Shown here: one piece after another, positions 1 to 8,517 of the stretch
Position numbering within the stretch: the first letter of the stretch is position 1
Layout: each line of letters begins with the position of its first letter
Origin: Flavobacteriia bacterium
Lineage (GTDB): Bacteria; Bacteroidota; Bacteroidia; Flavobacteriales; Weeksellaceae
Assembly (NCBI GenBank): GCA_015999765.1
Contig: JAECQR010000002.1
Location: forward strand, 124,001-188,000
DNA length: 64,000 bases
Direction of reading: 5' to 3'
Translations under genes and position numbers: made by a program
Notes under the pieces: generated by a model
Told to the model about the DNA's origin: nothing
Seen by the model: only the letters and a program-made list of their open reading frames with translations
Databases searched by the model: none

Positions 1-575
1 GATGGGATAATCTTGCGACCAATTTCAACCTGATGCCACTGCTGAAAACTGCCGACGGTTCGAAATATACCTTTACCGGACTGTTTAAAGCAGGTGGATT
101 CAAAATGATTAAAGAAAAAGGTTCTTGGGTTGCACAATATGGATTAGGTGCTGCAGCAGGACAACTGAGTACTGATGGTGGTTCAGGTGACATCAAGGTA
201 TTAACCGAGGGTTATTACAAGCTTACAGTTGATACTTCAGCACTTACCTATACTTTTGAGCCTGTAACAGCTCCGACAACTACTTACACTAGTGTTTCGA
301 TTATCGGGTCTGTAAACGGAAACTGGGATACCGACACGCAGTTGACTCAGTCTACTTTTGACCCACACGTTTGGACCAAACCGGGAGTTAGCCTGTCTGC
401 CGGAGAGTTTAAATTCAGAGCTAACAATGCATGGGATACGAGCTGGGGAACCAATTCGGAGTTTTTTGGAACAGCTACGATTAACGGCGCAAATATTCCT
501 TTATCAGCAGAATGGACTTATGATGTTTATTTCAATGATGCTACGGGAGCTTATACATTAATTCCGGTAAAATAA
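1..575 (+). CDS. SusE/SusF-like outer-membrane starch-binding protein, 3' part
   Basis: The reading frame is already open at base 3 and runs to TAA at 573-575, so the true start lies before the window; the ATG at 33 is internal. What remains is about 190 residues. Two repeated beta-rich modules are visible; the second begins near VSIIGSVNGNWDTDTQL and contains the FKFRANNAWDTSWG stretch typical of SusE/SusF carbohydrate-binding modules. Proteins of this family sit on the cell surface next to SusC/SusD and hold starch chains. A second protein of the same kind follows after 26 bases, and two starch hydrolases come next, which supports this role. The family is assigned from recognised motifs; which of SusE or SusF it matches is not decidable from the fragment. 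susC and susD would be expected just upstream, outside the window. Confidence 0.85.
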   Translation, partial: WDNLATNFNLMPLLKTADGSKYTFTGLFKAGGFKMIKEKGSWVAQYGLGAAAGQLSTDGGSGDIKVLTEGYYKLTVDTSALTYTFEPVTAPTTTYTSVSIIGSVNGNWDTDTQLTQSTFDPHVWTKPGVSLSAGEFKFRANNAWDTSWGTNSEFFGTATINGANIPLSAEWTYDVYFNDATGAYTLIPVK

Positions 576-601
576 TAATTCACAATTATTAATTAAATCT
601 T

Positions 602-2032
602 ATGAAAAATATATTTAAAATAATAATGGTATTAATCTTACCATTGCTTTTAATCACCGCTTGTCGGGAAGATGCCGACCGTAACTGGACTACTCCCGAA
701 GCATCGTTTAAGTTACACGATACTACCTTGGGCGCTACAGTATTGTATCCATCGATGGAGAATAATCCTTACATCCTTACGTGGGATAAAGTTGCGGGAG
801 CTTCTTCCTATTCAGTTGTGGTTTCTTCAACTGAAGACTTTGCTGCGAAAGCAGTTTTGGGTACATCTTCCACGAACACCCTTACCTCTTCAATAGGAGA
901 GTTGAATACAGCGATGTTGCAGGCAGGTATCAGCCCGTATGCTCCATCAAAAGTCTATGTAAGAGTAGAGAACGGAAATGCAGTGTCTAATACCATTTCA
1001 TTCACTGTAACTCCTTATCCGGTTGATAAACCCGTGATTACTAAACCAACTGCCGGCCAGTCTATCGTTTTAGATGCAGCGAACCCGTTAGTAACTGCGG
1101 CTACAGTAATGTGGACCGACTATTCTTACGGTACGGATGTGAATTATAACGTAGAAATTGCGCCGAAAGGCTCATCGGCTTTTTCTGCTGCCGGATCCAC
1201 TGTAAATACTAAAGAATTAGCTTGGAGTAATTTTACACTTAATGATGTGGCTTTAAAAGCAGGATTGCCGGTAGGTGTATCTTCAGAAGTTGATGTTCGT
1301 GTTACAGCTACTACAACCTCTACTGGTGGTACAATTACTAAAGTTTCTGACATTGTAACCTTCAAAGTAACTCCGTATCAACCGGCTTATATAAACTTTT
1401 ATCTAGTAGGTGGCGGTACTGCTGTAGGCTGGAACGCAGGTGGAGCGCAACTCCTGAAAAACACCAATGAAATTTCAGAGATTTATACTTACCTTGAACA
1501 GAACGGAGAATTCAGATTCCTTGGTCAGCAGGACTGGGGTCCGATTAATTACAGTTTAAACGCTTCTGGAATCAATGATTCGTACAAGTACTTTAATACT
1601 TGGTCAACTAATCTGGAACCTTCAGGAAACGAAAACATGAAGTTTACCGGAAATTCAGGAATGTACAAAATTACCATCAATCAAAACTCAAGAGACATTA
1701 CCGTTACGCCATCATCAGTGCCTACTTTGCCAACCAATGTTTATTTGGTAGGTTCAATTCAGGGATGGAATGCCGGTGCAGCGATCGAAATGACTCAGGT
1801 TGGCGATGGTGTTTATGAGCACACGATTGTAATCCCGGATGGTGCCGAATTCAAATTCCTTGGTCAGCAGGACTGGTCTGGAATGGAATGGGGAAATATC
1901 CACACCGGCGGAAACTCTGGTTTCTTAGGACCGAATGGTGACAATAACAACATCCAGTTCAATGGAGGTGGAAATACCTATGTGATTACCGCTAACATCA
2001 AACTGGGAATTTATAAGGTTACCCCTCAATAA
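602..2032 (+). CDS. SusE/SusF-family surface lipoprotein
   Basis: 476 residues. The N-terminus is a lipoprotein signal (hydrophobic core, then LLITAC with Cys about residue 21), so the protein is lipid-anchored and probably surface exposed. Residues about 30-240 contain two fibronectin/SusE-like beta modules (ILTWDKVAGASSYSVVVS and the later VMWTDYSYGTDVNYNVEI). Residues about 260-476 contain two copies of a starch-binding module, each with a 'YLVG...GWNAG' start and a shared FKFLGQQDW or FRFLGQQDW core. This matches the SusE N-terminal domain followed by SusF/SusE repeats. Role: holding malto-oligosaccharides at the cell surface for the SusCD importer. It lies 26 bases after the preceding SusE/F fragment and is followed by a terminator, so it is probably the last gene of the susCD-EF transcript. 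Confidence 0.88.
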   Translation: MKNIFKIIMVLILPLLLITACREDADRNWTTPEASFKLHDTTLGATVLYPSMENNPYILTWDKVAGASSYSVVVSSTEDFAAKAVLGTSSTNTLTSSIGELNTAMLQAGISPYAPSKVYVRVENGNAVSNTISFTVTPYPVDKPVITKPTAGQSIVLDAANPLVTAATVMWTDYSYGTDVNYNVEIAPKGSSAFSAAGSTVNTKELAWSNFTLNDVALKAGLPVGVSSEVDVRVTATTTSTGGTITKVSDIVTFKVTPYQPAYINFYLVGGGTAVGWNAGGAQLLKNTNEISEIYTYLEQNGEFRFLGQQDWGPINYSLNASGINDSYKYFNTWSTNLEPSGNENMKFTGNSGMYKITINQNSRDITVTPSSVPTLPTNVYLVGSIQGWNAGAAIEMTQVGDGVYEHTIVIPDGAEFKFLGQQDWSGMEWGNIHTGGNSGFLGPNGDNNNIQFNGGGNTYVITANIKLGIYKVTPQ

Positions 2033-2057
2033 ATTTAAATTCCCCGGAATTTTAAAA

Positions 2058-2093
2058 AAACTGTTGCTTTTTAGCAGCAGTTTTTTTGTTTTT
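2058..2093 (+). terminator. Rho-independent terminator after the SusE/F gene
   Basis: ACTGTTGCT and AGCAGCAGT form a stem with one G-U pair around a T-rich loop, followed by a run of seven T and then GTTTTT. It separates the surface-protein genes from the GH97 gene 75 bases downstream. Confidence 0.85.
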
Positions 2094-2168
2094 AAGCGGT
2101 AAATGGTGGCTCAAAAGCTTGGCTATTCCTCACATTTTCTCTAAATTTATTGATTAGAAAATTATCGT

Positions 2169-4325
2169 ATGAAAAATATAAAAATATCTGCGCTTTTCCT
2201 TTTGATGGGAAGTTTCGCACTCAACGCACAGTCTCTGAAATCTCCTGATGGTAAATTTGAAATGAATTTTCAGTTGAAAAGCGGAGTTCCGTTTTACAAT
2301 TTGAAATATGATGGAAAAACCGTTGTTGAAGATTCGAAATTAGGGTTGAGACTTTTAAGGGATGGCGACATTCAGTTTGCTTCCGAAATTGAAAATAAGG
2401 ACCAGAAAGGAAAAAATCTCGACAGCGGGTTTACCAAAACCGGTGAAAAATTCGATTCCAAAAACGAATCCTGGGACCCGATTATGGGCGAGAAAAAATC
2501 CTACATCAACCATTATAACGAACTGGCTGTAACTTTAAATCAGGATGCAAACGACAGACATATTATTGTTAAATTCAGGCTGTTTAATGATGGTTTAGGT
2601 TTCAGATATGAGTTTCCGGAGCAGAAAAACCTGAACTATTTCATCATTAAAGAAGAAGATTCCGAAATTGATCTTCCGACCGATATGAAAGCGTGGTGGC
2701 TTGCGGGCGATTACGATTCTCAGGAATACCAGACGCAAACAACAAATCTTTCCGAGGTTCCTGCAAAATTGCCAACTTCTTACGACGGTAACGCTTCGCA
2801 GACCTTAATCAAAAATGCGGTTCAAACGCCTTTAATGCTTAAAAAAGAAGGAAAAGATCAGCTGTACGTGAATATTTCTGAAGCTGCCGTAATTAATTAT
2901 CCGGCCTCCAATTTAGAACTCGATGCGGCTAATTTTAAATTCAAAACACATTTGACGCCTGATGCGCAGGGTGCGAAAGGCTATATCCAGACACCTGCAG
3001 TTTCACCGTGGAGAACCATCATTGTTTCTCCAAAAGCGGAAGAAGTTCTCGCTTCAAAAATGATTTTCAATCTTAACGAACCGACTCAGTACAAAGACAC
3101 TTCTTACATCAAGCCAACAAAATACATGGGCGTTTGGTGGGAAATGATCATCGGGAAATCGAACTGGTCATATTCTACTGCCAACAATGTTCACATCGGT
3201 AAAACCGATTTCTCTAAACTTACGCCAAACGGAAAGCACGCGGCCAACAATACAAAGGTGAAAGAATATATCGATTTCGCTTCAGCACATGGTTTCGACG
3301 CTTTATTAATCGAAGGCTGGAACACCGGCTGGGAAGATTGGTTCGGCCACAGCAAAGAATTCGTTTTCGATTTCATCACGCCTTATCCTGATTTCGACAT
3401 CAAAATGCTGAACGATTATGCCCATTCCAAAGGCATGAAACTCATGATGCATCACGAAACTTCAGGATCTGCCACTAACTACGAAAGATGGGCAGACAAA
3501 GCTTTCCAGCTGATGAACAAATATGATTATCCGTCGGTGAAAACCGGTTATGTTGGGAATATCATTCCGCGCGGCGAACATCATTACTCACAATGGACAA
3601 TCAATCATTACTTAAGAATCGCTGAAAAAGCCCATGAATATAAAATCATGGTCAACTCGCACGAATCTGTTCGTCCTACAGGTTTAAGCAGAACCTATCC
3701 GAACTGGATTGCCGCTGAAGCCGCACGTGGAACCGAATTCGAAGCATTTGGAGGAAACAATCCGGATCACCAGACCATTCTTCCGTTCACCAGATTTATG
3801 GGCGGGCCAATGGATTACACGCCAGGAATCTTCCAAACCAAACTCGATTATTATTTCCCCGGCGACACAAGATTCGTGAAAACTACGCTTGTGAAGCAAA
3901 TGGCACTGTATGTCGTGATGTATTCTCCGCTCCAGATGGCGGCAGATTTACCTGAAAATTACGCGAAACATTTAGATGCGTTCCAGTTCATCAAGGACGT
4001 CGCGGTAGATTGGGATGACACCAAAATTCTTTCGGCAGAACCTGGCGATTATATCCACACAGCCAGAAAAGCAAAAGGCAAAGACGAGTGGTATTTAGGC
4101 GGAATTACCGATGAAAACGCGAGAAATTATACCGTAGATTTCTCCTTCCTTCCGAAAGGTAAAAAGTACGAAGCGACCGTTTATGCAGACGGCGACGATG
4201 CAGATTATATTAACAATCCGCAATCGTATAAGATTTACAAAAAGACAATTACCAGCAAATCGAAACTGCCAATGAAACTCGCTAGAAGCGGTGGTTATGC
4301 CATTTCTGTGAAGGCGGTGAAATAA
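2169..4325 (+). CDS. susB: GH97 alpha-glucosidase, SusB type
   Basis: 718 residues, the normal length for family GH97. There is a signal peptide (MKNIKISALFLLMGSFALNAQ). An N-terminal beta-sandwich (about residues 25-290) is followed by the (beta/alpha)8 catalytic domain (about 300-600; YMGVWWEM, GFDALLIEGWNTGWEDWFG) and a C-terminal beta domain. Three glutamates can be placed: E430 in HHETSG, E499 in NSHES and E523 in GTEFEA. Their spacings of 69 and 24 equal those of the known SusB residues E439, E508 and E532, which act as bases and acid in the inverting enzyme. That favours an inverting alpha-glucosidase over the retaining alpha-galactosidases of the same family. The likely job is release of glucose from maltodextrins in the periplasm. 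Followed by a dispersed repeat rather than an ordinary terminator. Confidence 0.93.
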   Translation: MKNIKISALFLLMGSFALNAQSLKSPDGKFEMNFQLKSGVPFYNLKYDGKTVVEDSKLGLRLLRDGDIQFASEIENKDQKGKNLDSGFTKTGEKFDSKNESWDPIMGEKKSYINHYNELAVTLNQDANDRHIIVKFRLFNDGLGFRYEFPEQKNLNYFIIKEEDSEIDLPTDMKAWWLAGDYDSQEYQTQTTNLSEVPAKLPTSYDGNASQTLIKNAVQTPLMLKKEGKDQLYVNISEAAVINYPASNLELDAANFKFKTHLTPDAQGAKGYIQTPAVSPWRTIIVSPKAEEVLASKMIFNLNEPTQYKDTSYIKPTKYMGVWWEMIIGKSNWSYSTANNVHIGKTDFSKLTPNGKHAANNTKVKEYIDFASAHGFDALLIEGWNTGWEDWFGHSKEFVFDFITPYPDFDIKMLNDYAHSKGMKLMMHHETSGSATNYERWADKAFQLMNKYDYPSVKTGYVGNIIPRGEHHYSQWTINHYLRIAEKAHEYKIMVNSHESVRPTGLSRTYPNWIAAEAARGTEFEAFGGNNPDHQTILPFTRFMGGPMDYTPGIFQTKLDYYFPGDTRFVKTTLVKQMALYVVMYSPLQMAADLPENYAKHLDAFQFIKDVAVDWDDTKILSAEPGDYIHTARKAKGKDEWYLGGITDENARNYTVDFSFLPKGKKYEATVYADGDDADYINNPQSYKIYKKTITSKSKLPMKLARSGGYAISVKAVK

Positions 4326-4333
4326 ATTTTTCA

Positions 4334-4424
4334 GGAGCTTTTTCCCACTGTCCGCTGTATCTTTTCTGGTGATTTCGCTCCCGCGAAAATCACCAGAAAA
4401 GGATGCCGCTTCCATCGGGGCTAG
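4334..4424. repeat. Dispersed hairpin element, copy 1
   Basis: Begins GGAGCT.TTTCCC.CT.TCCG.T, continues to ATCTTTT, then a long inverted repeat (about 4361-4378 against 4383-4401, loop TCCC), then AAAAGGAT and ends ATCGGGGCTAG. The left and right ends match the element at 16017-16113, but the sequence of the hairpin centre does not. It lies 9 bases past the GH97 stop codon. It could act as a transcription terminator or mRNA 3' stabiliser, or be a REP-like mobile repeat; the sequence alone does not decide. Confidence 0.75.
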
Positions 4425-4475
4425 TTAGAACTTTGTGAATATTGGCGCTCGCTTTGCGCTCGCCACCTAAAATTT

Positions 4476-4508
4476 AACCTTGTCAAGGTTTCAAACCTTG
4501 ACAAGGTT
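4476..4508. repeat. Perfect 15+3+15 inverted repeat before the GH13 gene
   Basis: AACCTTGTCAAGGTT, a 3-base spacer TCA, then AACCTTGACAAGGTT: the two arms are exact reverse complements. Each arm is itself nearly palindromic (AACCTTG/CAAGGTT). It ends 19 bases before the GH13 ATG, so in an mRNA it would form a strong hairpin just ahead of the start. A short direct repeat (GCGCTCGC TTT GCGCTCGC) lies just before it at about 4445-4463. Confidence 0.8.
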
Positions 4509-4527
4509 CTTTCTAAATCTAAATAAT

Positions 4528-6429
4528 ATGAAGAAACTCTCAGTACTTTTTCTGTTCATTTCCTTATTCGGTTTTGCCCAGATCCAGAAAGTGGAACCCG
4601 CCTTTTGGTGGAAGGGAATGAAGAATCCGGAACTCCAGATTTTGGTATACGGAAAAGACATTTCAAAATTTTCGGTGGAATTATCCGACAATATTCAGGT
4701 CAAAGATCTAACGAAAACCGAAAACCCGAATTACGTCTTCATCACGGTGAATACCAATGAAATCTATACTTCTTCATTTAAAATCAATTTTAAAGAAAAG
4801 AATAAAACAAAATATTCCTACAATTACGAACTGAAGAACAGAAAACCCGGATCAGCCGACAGAAATTCATTCACTTCAAAAGACGTGATGTATCTGATAA
4901 TGCCGGACAGGTTTGCAAACGGCGATGAATCCAATGATTCGCAGAAAAACCTCACCGACAAACTCAACCGAAACGCACCAAACGGAAGACATGGCGGCGA
5001 TCTTCGCGGAATCATTAATAACCTGGATTATTTGAAAAACCTTGGCGCAACAGCACTTTGGTTAACTCCTGCAAACGAAGACAATGAAAAACAGACCTCG
5101 TATCACGGTTACGCGCAGACCGATTTATACAAAATCGACGGCCGTTACGGAACCAACGAAGAATATCTGGAACTTTCGCGCGAACTTCAGAAACGCGGCA
5201 TGATGCTTATTCAGGATTATGTGACCAATCACTGGGGAATTTCGCACTGGCTCATTCAGGATTTACCAACAAAAGACTGGATTCATCAGTTCGCGGATGG
5301 TGAAGGAAAGTACGGTTTCAAACGTTCCAATTACAGAACCACCTCACAGTTCGACACCAATGTAGCTGAAATAGACAAAAAAGAAGCTTTAAACGGCTGG
5401 TTCGATACCACGATGCCCGACTTAAATCAGAGCAATCCTTTGGTTTTAAAATATCTTACCCAAAACGCCATCTGGTGGATTGAATATGCTGAACTCGGCG
5501 GTTTACGCGTTGACACTTATCCGTACAACGACAAAGTAGCGATGGCAAAATGGGCAAAAGCAATTACAGACGAATATCCAAAATTCAATATTGTCGGCGA
5601 AGCCTGGATGTACAATCCGGCGCACGTTTCCTATTGGCAGAAAGATTCAAAAATCGGCGAGATTGATGGTTATAATTCCAATCTTCCGTCCGTAATGGAT
5701 TTTACGCTGTACACCGATCTTCCGTCAGCTTTGAAAGAAGAAGAGAGCTGGGACAAAGGAATGATCAAAATTTACAATTCCTTCGGCAACGATTTCCTGT
5801 ATCCCGACATCAACAATATTCTGGTATTTTTCGAAAATCACGATACAGAAAGGTTTAACGAAATCTTCAACGGAGATTCCCGCTATTACAAAATGGCAAT
5901 GACACTGATTTCCACAGTTCGCGGAATTCCGCAGATTTATTACGGTTCCGAAATAGGGATGCGTGGGGAAAAATCCAAAGGTGATGCTGATATCCGTAAA
6001 GATTTTCCGGGCGGCTGGAAAGGTGATCCGCAAAACGCGTTCAACCCTGCAACCCAAACTGCGGAACAGAAAGAATTTCATGATTTTACACAAAAAGTTC
6101 TGAACTGGAGAAAAAGCAAAGACGTCATCCACACCGGGAAAACAAAGCATTATATGCCGAAAGAAAAGGTGTATGTTTATTTCCGTTACAATGACCGCGT
6201 TGTAGGGACAAGTCGCGACCTGTCCAAAAAGAACGCCACCAATGAAAAAGTAATGGTCGTAATCAACAACAACGAAAAAGATCAGACTTTTGATCTGAAC
6301 CGCTTTGCTGAGTCTTTAGACGGAGTTTCTGAAGGAAAGGATGTTATTTCCGGAAAAGATTTTGTGGTTACTTCAAAAAATAAATTGACGGTTTCAGGAA
6401 AATCTTCTTTAATTTTAGAACTTAAATAA
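4528..6429 (+). CDS. susA: GH13 cyclomaltodextrinase/neopullulanase, SusA type
   Basis: 633 residues from the ATG at 4528, chosen because it starts a clean signal peptide (MKKLSVLFLFISLFGFAQ); the in-frame TTG at 4480 lies inside the palindrome and is unlikely. An N-terminal beta domain (about 20-110) resembles the cyclomaltodextrinase N-domain. The catalytic TIM barrel follows, with the GH13 residues D329 (GGLRVDTYP, nucleophile), E358 (IVGEAWM, acid/base) and D439 (ENHDTERF). A C-terminal beta domain covers about 540-633. The enzyme should cut alpha-1,4 links of cyclodextrins, pullulan or maltodextrins in the periplasm, supplying substrate to the GH97 enzyme. The order GH97, GH13, sugar transporter fits a starch-use locus. 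The exact product pattern (neopullulanase or maltogenic) is not deducible. Confidence 0.92.
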   Translation: MKKLSVLFLFISLFGFAQIQKVEPAFWWKGMKNPELQILVYGKDISKFSVELSDNIQVKDLTKTENPNYVFITVNTNEIYTSSFKINFKEKNKTKYSYNYELKNRKPGSADRNSFTSKDVMYLIMPDRFANGDESNDSQKNLTDKLNRNAPNGRHGGDLRGIINNLDYLKNLGATALWLTPANEDNEKQTSYHGYAQTDLYKIDGRYGTNEEYLELSRELQKRGMMLIQDYVTNHWGISHWLIQDLPTKDWIHQFADGEGKYGFKRSNYRTTSQFDTNVAEIDKKEALNGWFDTTMPDLNQSNPLVLKYLTQNAIWWIEYAELGGLRVDTYPYNDKVAMAKWAKAITDEYPKFNIVGEAWMYNPAHVSYWQKDSKIGEIDGYNSNLPSVMDFTLYTDLPSALKEEESWDKGMIKIYNSFGNDFLYPDINNILVFFENHDTERFNEIFNGDSRYYKMAMTLISTVRGIPQIYYGSEIGMRGEKSKGDADIRKDFPGGWKGDPQNAFNPATQTAEQKEFHDFTQKVLNWRKSKDVIHTGKTKHYMPKEKVYVYFRYNDRVVGTSRDLSKKNATNEKVMVVINNNEKDQTFDLNRFAESLDGVSEGKDVISGKDFVVTSKNKLTVSGKSSLILELK

Positions 6430-6453
6430 TAAGTTCAATTAAAAACTGCTGCT

Positions 6454-6978
6454 ATGAAAAAACTGACTTTTATTGGAATTCTGCTGCTCGTTTTTACCTT
6501 TTCGGTAAGCATTTCAGCCCAAAACAAGGGCTTCTATGAAAATGTTCAGAAGAAAAATGTCGGCAAAGTGCTGGATGATCTTAATCTTTTTGCCGCGACT
6601 GCAGACTACAAAAATTATTTCGATCTGTATGCGGAAGAATCTACTTTCATTGGAACCGATGCCACCGAAGTCTGGAATAAAAAAGAGTTCATGGTTTGGG
6701 CAAAGCCATTTTTCGATAAAGGTAAAGCCTGGAATTTCACTTCCCTGAAAAGAAACATCACTTTCAGCAAAGACGGAACTTACGCGTGGTTCGATGAAAT
6801 CCTCGATACCCAGATGAAAATCTGCCGCGGCTCCGGCGTCCTCGAAAAGATCGGCGGTAAGTGGAAAATCCGACAGTACGTTTTATCCACCACGGTTCCC
6901 AATGGCGTCATTGATGAGGTGGTAAAAATAAAAGCTCCAATCGAGGACGGAATGATTTTAGAATTCAGGAAAAAATAA
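6454..6978 (+). CDS. Secreted NTF2-like (SnoaL-type) protein
   Basis: 174 residues with a signal peptide ending near SISAQ (about residue 23). The rest looks like a nuclear-transport-factor-2/SnoaL fold: a helix with FAATADYKNYFDLYAEESTFIGTDATEVW, then alternating beta strands including GSGVLEKIGGKWKIRQYVLSTTVP. Members of this superfamily are often small binding proteins or enzymes with varied ligands, so no reaction can be named. It starts 24 bases after the GH13 stop and ends 30 bases before the transporter, so it is probably co-transcribed with the starch genes. The SnoaL_3-like assignment is from pattern recognition, and its role in starch use is inferred only from position. Confidence 0.75.
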   Translation: MKKLTFIGILLLVFTFSVSISAQNKGFYENVQKKNVGKVLDDLNLFAATADYKNYFDLYAEESTFIGTDATEVWNKKEFMVWAKPFFDKGKAWNFTSLKRNITFSKDGTYAWFDEILDTQMKICRGSGVLEKIGGKWKIRQYVLSTTVPNGVIDEVVKIKAPIEDGMILEFRKK

Positions 6979-7008
6979 AAATTCATATTGACTTCATTAC
7001 AATAAATT

Positions 7009-8394
7009 ATGGCTAAAAAAATAAAACCAAACCTCAGTATTGCTCAGATTATCAACATGAGCATGGGTTTTCTGGGTATCCAGATGGCATTTGGACTGCA
7101 GAACGGAAATGCAAGTAGAATCCTTGCAAATTTGGGGGCAGATGTTCACGAACTTTCCTGGTTCTGGCTTGTAGCGCCTATAACTGGATTAATTGTGCAG
7201 CCAATTATCGGACACATGGGCGACAATACGTGGAGTCCTCTCGGCAGAAGAAAACCGTATTTCCTGATCGGCGCAGTACTTTGTGCAATCGGTCTGGTTC
7301 TCTTGCCCAATGCCGCGTCAGTAACGCATTTAATCGCAGCCAACGTCTTATTATTGGCCGTGATTTTCTTAGCGATGATGGATTTTTCGGTGAACATCGC
7401 CATGGAACCTTTCCGTGCATTGGTCGGGGATATGCTGCCGAAACATCAGGGAACGCTTGGTTTCTCCATCCAGACCATCTTAATCGGAGTCGGAGCCGTA
7501 ATCGGTTCAGAAATGCCGAACTGGCTCACCAAAATGGGCGTATCTAATGTCGCACCCGAAGGTTATGTTGCCGATAATGTGATTTACGCGTTTTACGTGG
7601 GCGCAGCGGTTTTAATTGCCTCCATTTTATACACCATCTTTACCACGAAAGAATATTCACCAAAAGAATTTGCAGAATTTGAGGGCCGCGACGAAGCTGC
7701 AGAACACAGTTCTAAGTTTTCAGATATGTTTAAGGATTTTGCGAAAATCCCTTCCCTGATGAAAAAATTGGGTGCAGTGCAGTTTTTCTCCTGGTTCGCT
7801 CTTTTTACGATGTGGGTTTTTACGACAAGTGCTTTAGCGACTCACCATTTCGGACTTGCGCCGGATGATACTACCTCTGCAGAATTTAATAAAGCAGGAG
7901 ATTTAACCGGACATTTATTTGGGTTATATAATTTATTTGCGATTCCGTTTGCATTTCTCTTAACTCCAATTGCTAAAGCCATCGGTAAGAAACAGACTCA
8001 TGCTTTGGCGTTGTTTTCCGGAGGCTTAGGATTAATTTCCATGTTTTTCATTAAAGACACCGGCATGCTTTGGATCTCCATGATCGGTCTTGGTTTTGCC
8101 TGGGCAAGTATTCTGGCAATGCCTTATGCGATGCTGATCGATGCGATTCCGCAGAGAAAAATGGGAGTTTATATGGGAATTTTCAACTTCTTTATTGTGA
8201 TGCCCCAAATCGTTAACGGAATTTTCGGCGGACCGATTGTGAAAAATCTTTTCGGAAACATGGCCATCGATTACGTTGTAGTAGGCGGAGTATGTCTCAT
8301 CATTGCATCAGCTGTAACCATGTTTTTAATTAAAGGCGAAGGCAAAGAATCTGAAAAAGAACTCGAAGAAGAAATCCAGCAGGTTCATTTTTAA
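7009..8394 (+). CDS. MFS sugar (maltose/sucrose-type) transporter
   Basis: 461 residues with about 12 hydrophobic segments. After the second segment comes the MFS signature (GHMGDNTWSPLGRRKPYF), and the first part contains SMGFLGIQMAFGLQNGNASRI. This arrangement, including MEPFRALVGDMLP, resembles the SLC45/GPH-like family that carries sucrose or maltose in plants and bacteria. The protein would move maltose or glucose from the periplasm across the inner membrane after digestion by the preceding hydrolases. It is the last gene of the run and is followed by a terminator. There is a short acidic cytoplasmic tail (GEGKESEKELEEEIQQ). Substrate is inferred from gene neighbours. Confidence 0.88.
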   Translation: MAKKIKPNLSIAQIINMSMGFLGIQMAFGLQNGNASRILANLGADVHELSWFWLVAPITGLIVQPIIGHMGDNTWSPLGRRKPYFLIGAVLCAIGLVLLPNAASVTHLIAANVLLLAVIFLAMMDFSVNIAMEPFRALVGDMLPKHQGTLGFSIQTILIGVGAVIGSEMPNWLTKMGVSNVAPEGYVADNVIYAFYVGAAVLIASILYTIFTTKEYSPKEFAEFEGRDEAAEHSSKFSDMFKDFAKIPSLMKKLGAVQFFSWFALFTMWVFTTSALATHHFGLAPDDTTSAEFNKAGDLTGHLFGLYNLFAIPFAFLLTPIAKAIGKKQTHALALFSGGLGLISMFFIKDTGMLWISMIGLGFAWASILAMPYAMLIDAIPQRKMGVYMGIFNFFIVMPQIVNGIFGGPIVKNLFGNMAIDYVVVGGVCLIIASAVTMFLIKGEGKESEKELEEEIQQVHF

Positions 8395-8442
8395 TCAAAA
8401 TTCCCGCAAAGTCGGCAAATTCTACAATAAAAACATAAATCT

Positions 8443-8484
8443 AAAATCCTTAAAGCCTCAAAAACTTTAAGGATTTTCTTTTTA
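8443..8484 (+). terminator. Terminator after the sugar transporter
   Basis: AAAATCCTTAAAG pairs perfectly with CTTTAAGGATTTT around a nine-base loop and is followed by CTTTTTACTCTTT. It closes the starch-use transcript. Confidence 0.85.
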
Positions 8485-8517
8485 CTCTTTCAAATGAATC
8501 TCAATCCTGAAATTTAC

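Noticed and set aside
4480-4527. TTG start that lengthens the GH13 protein by 16 residues
   Set aside because: It lies within the perfect palindrome and destroys the clear signal peptide that starts at 4528.
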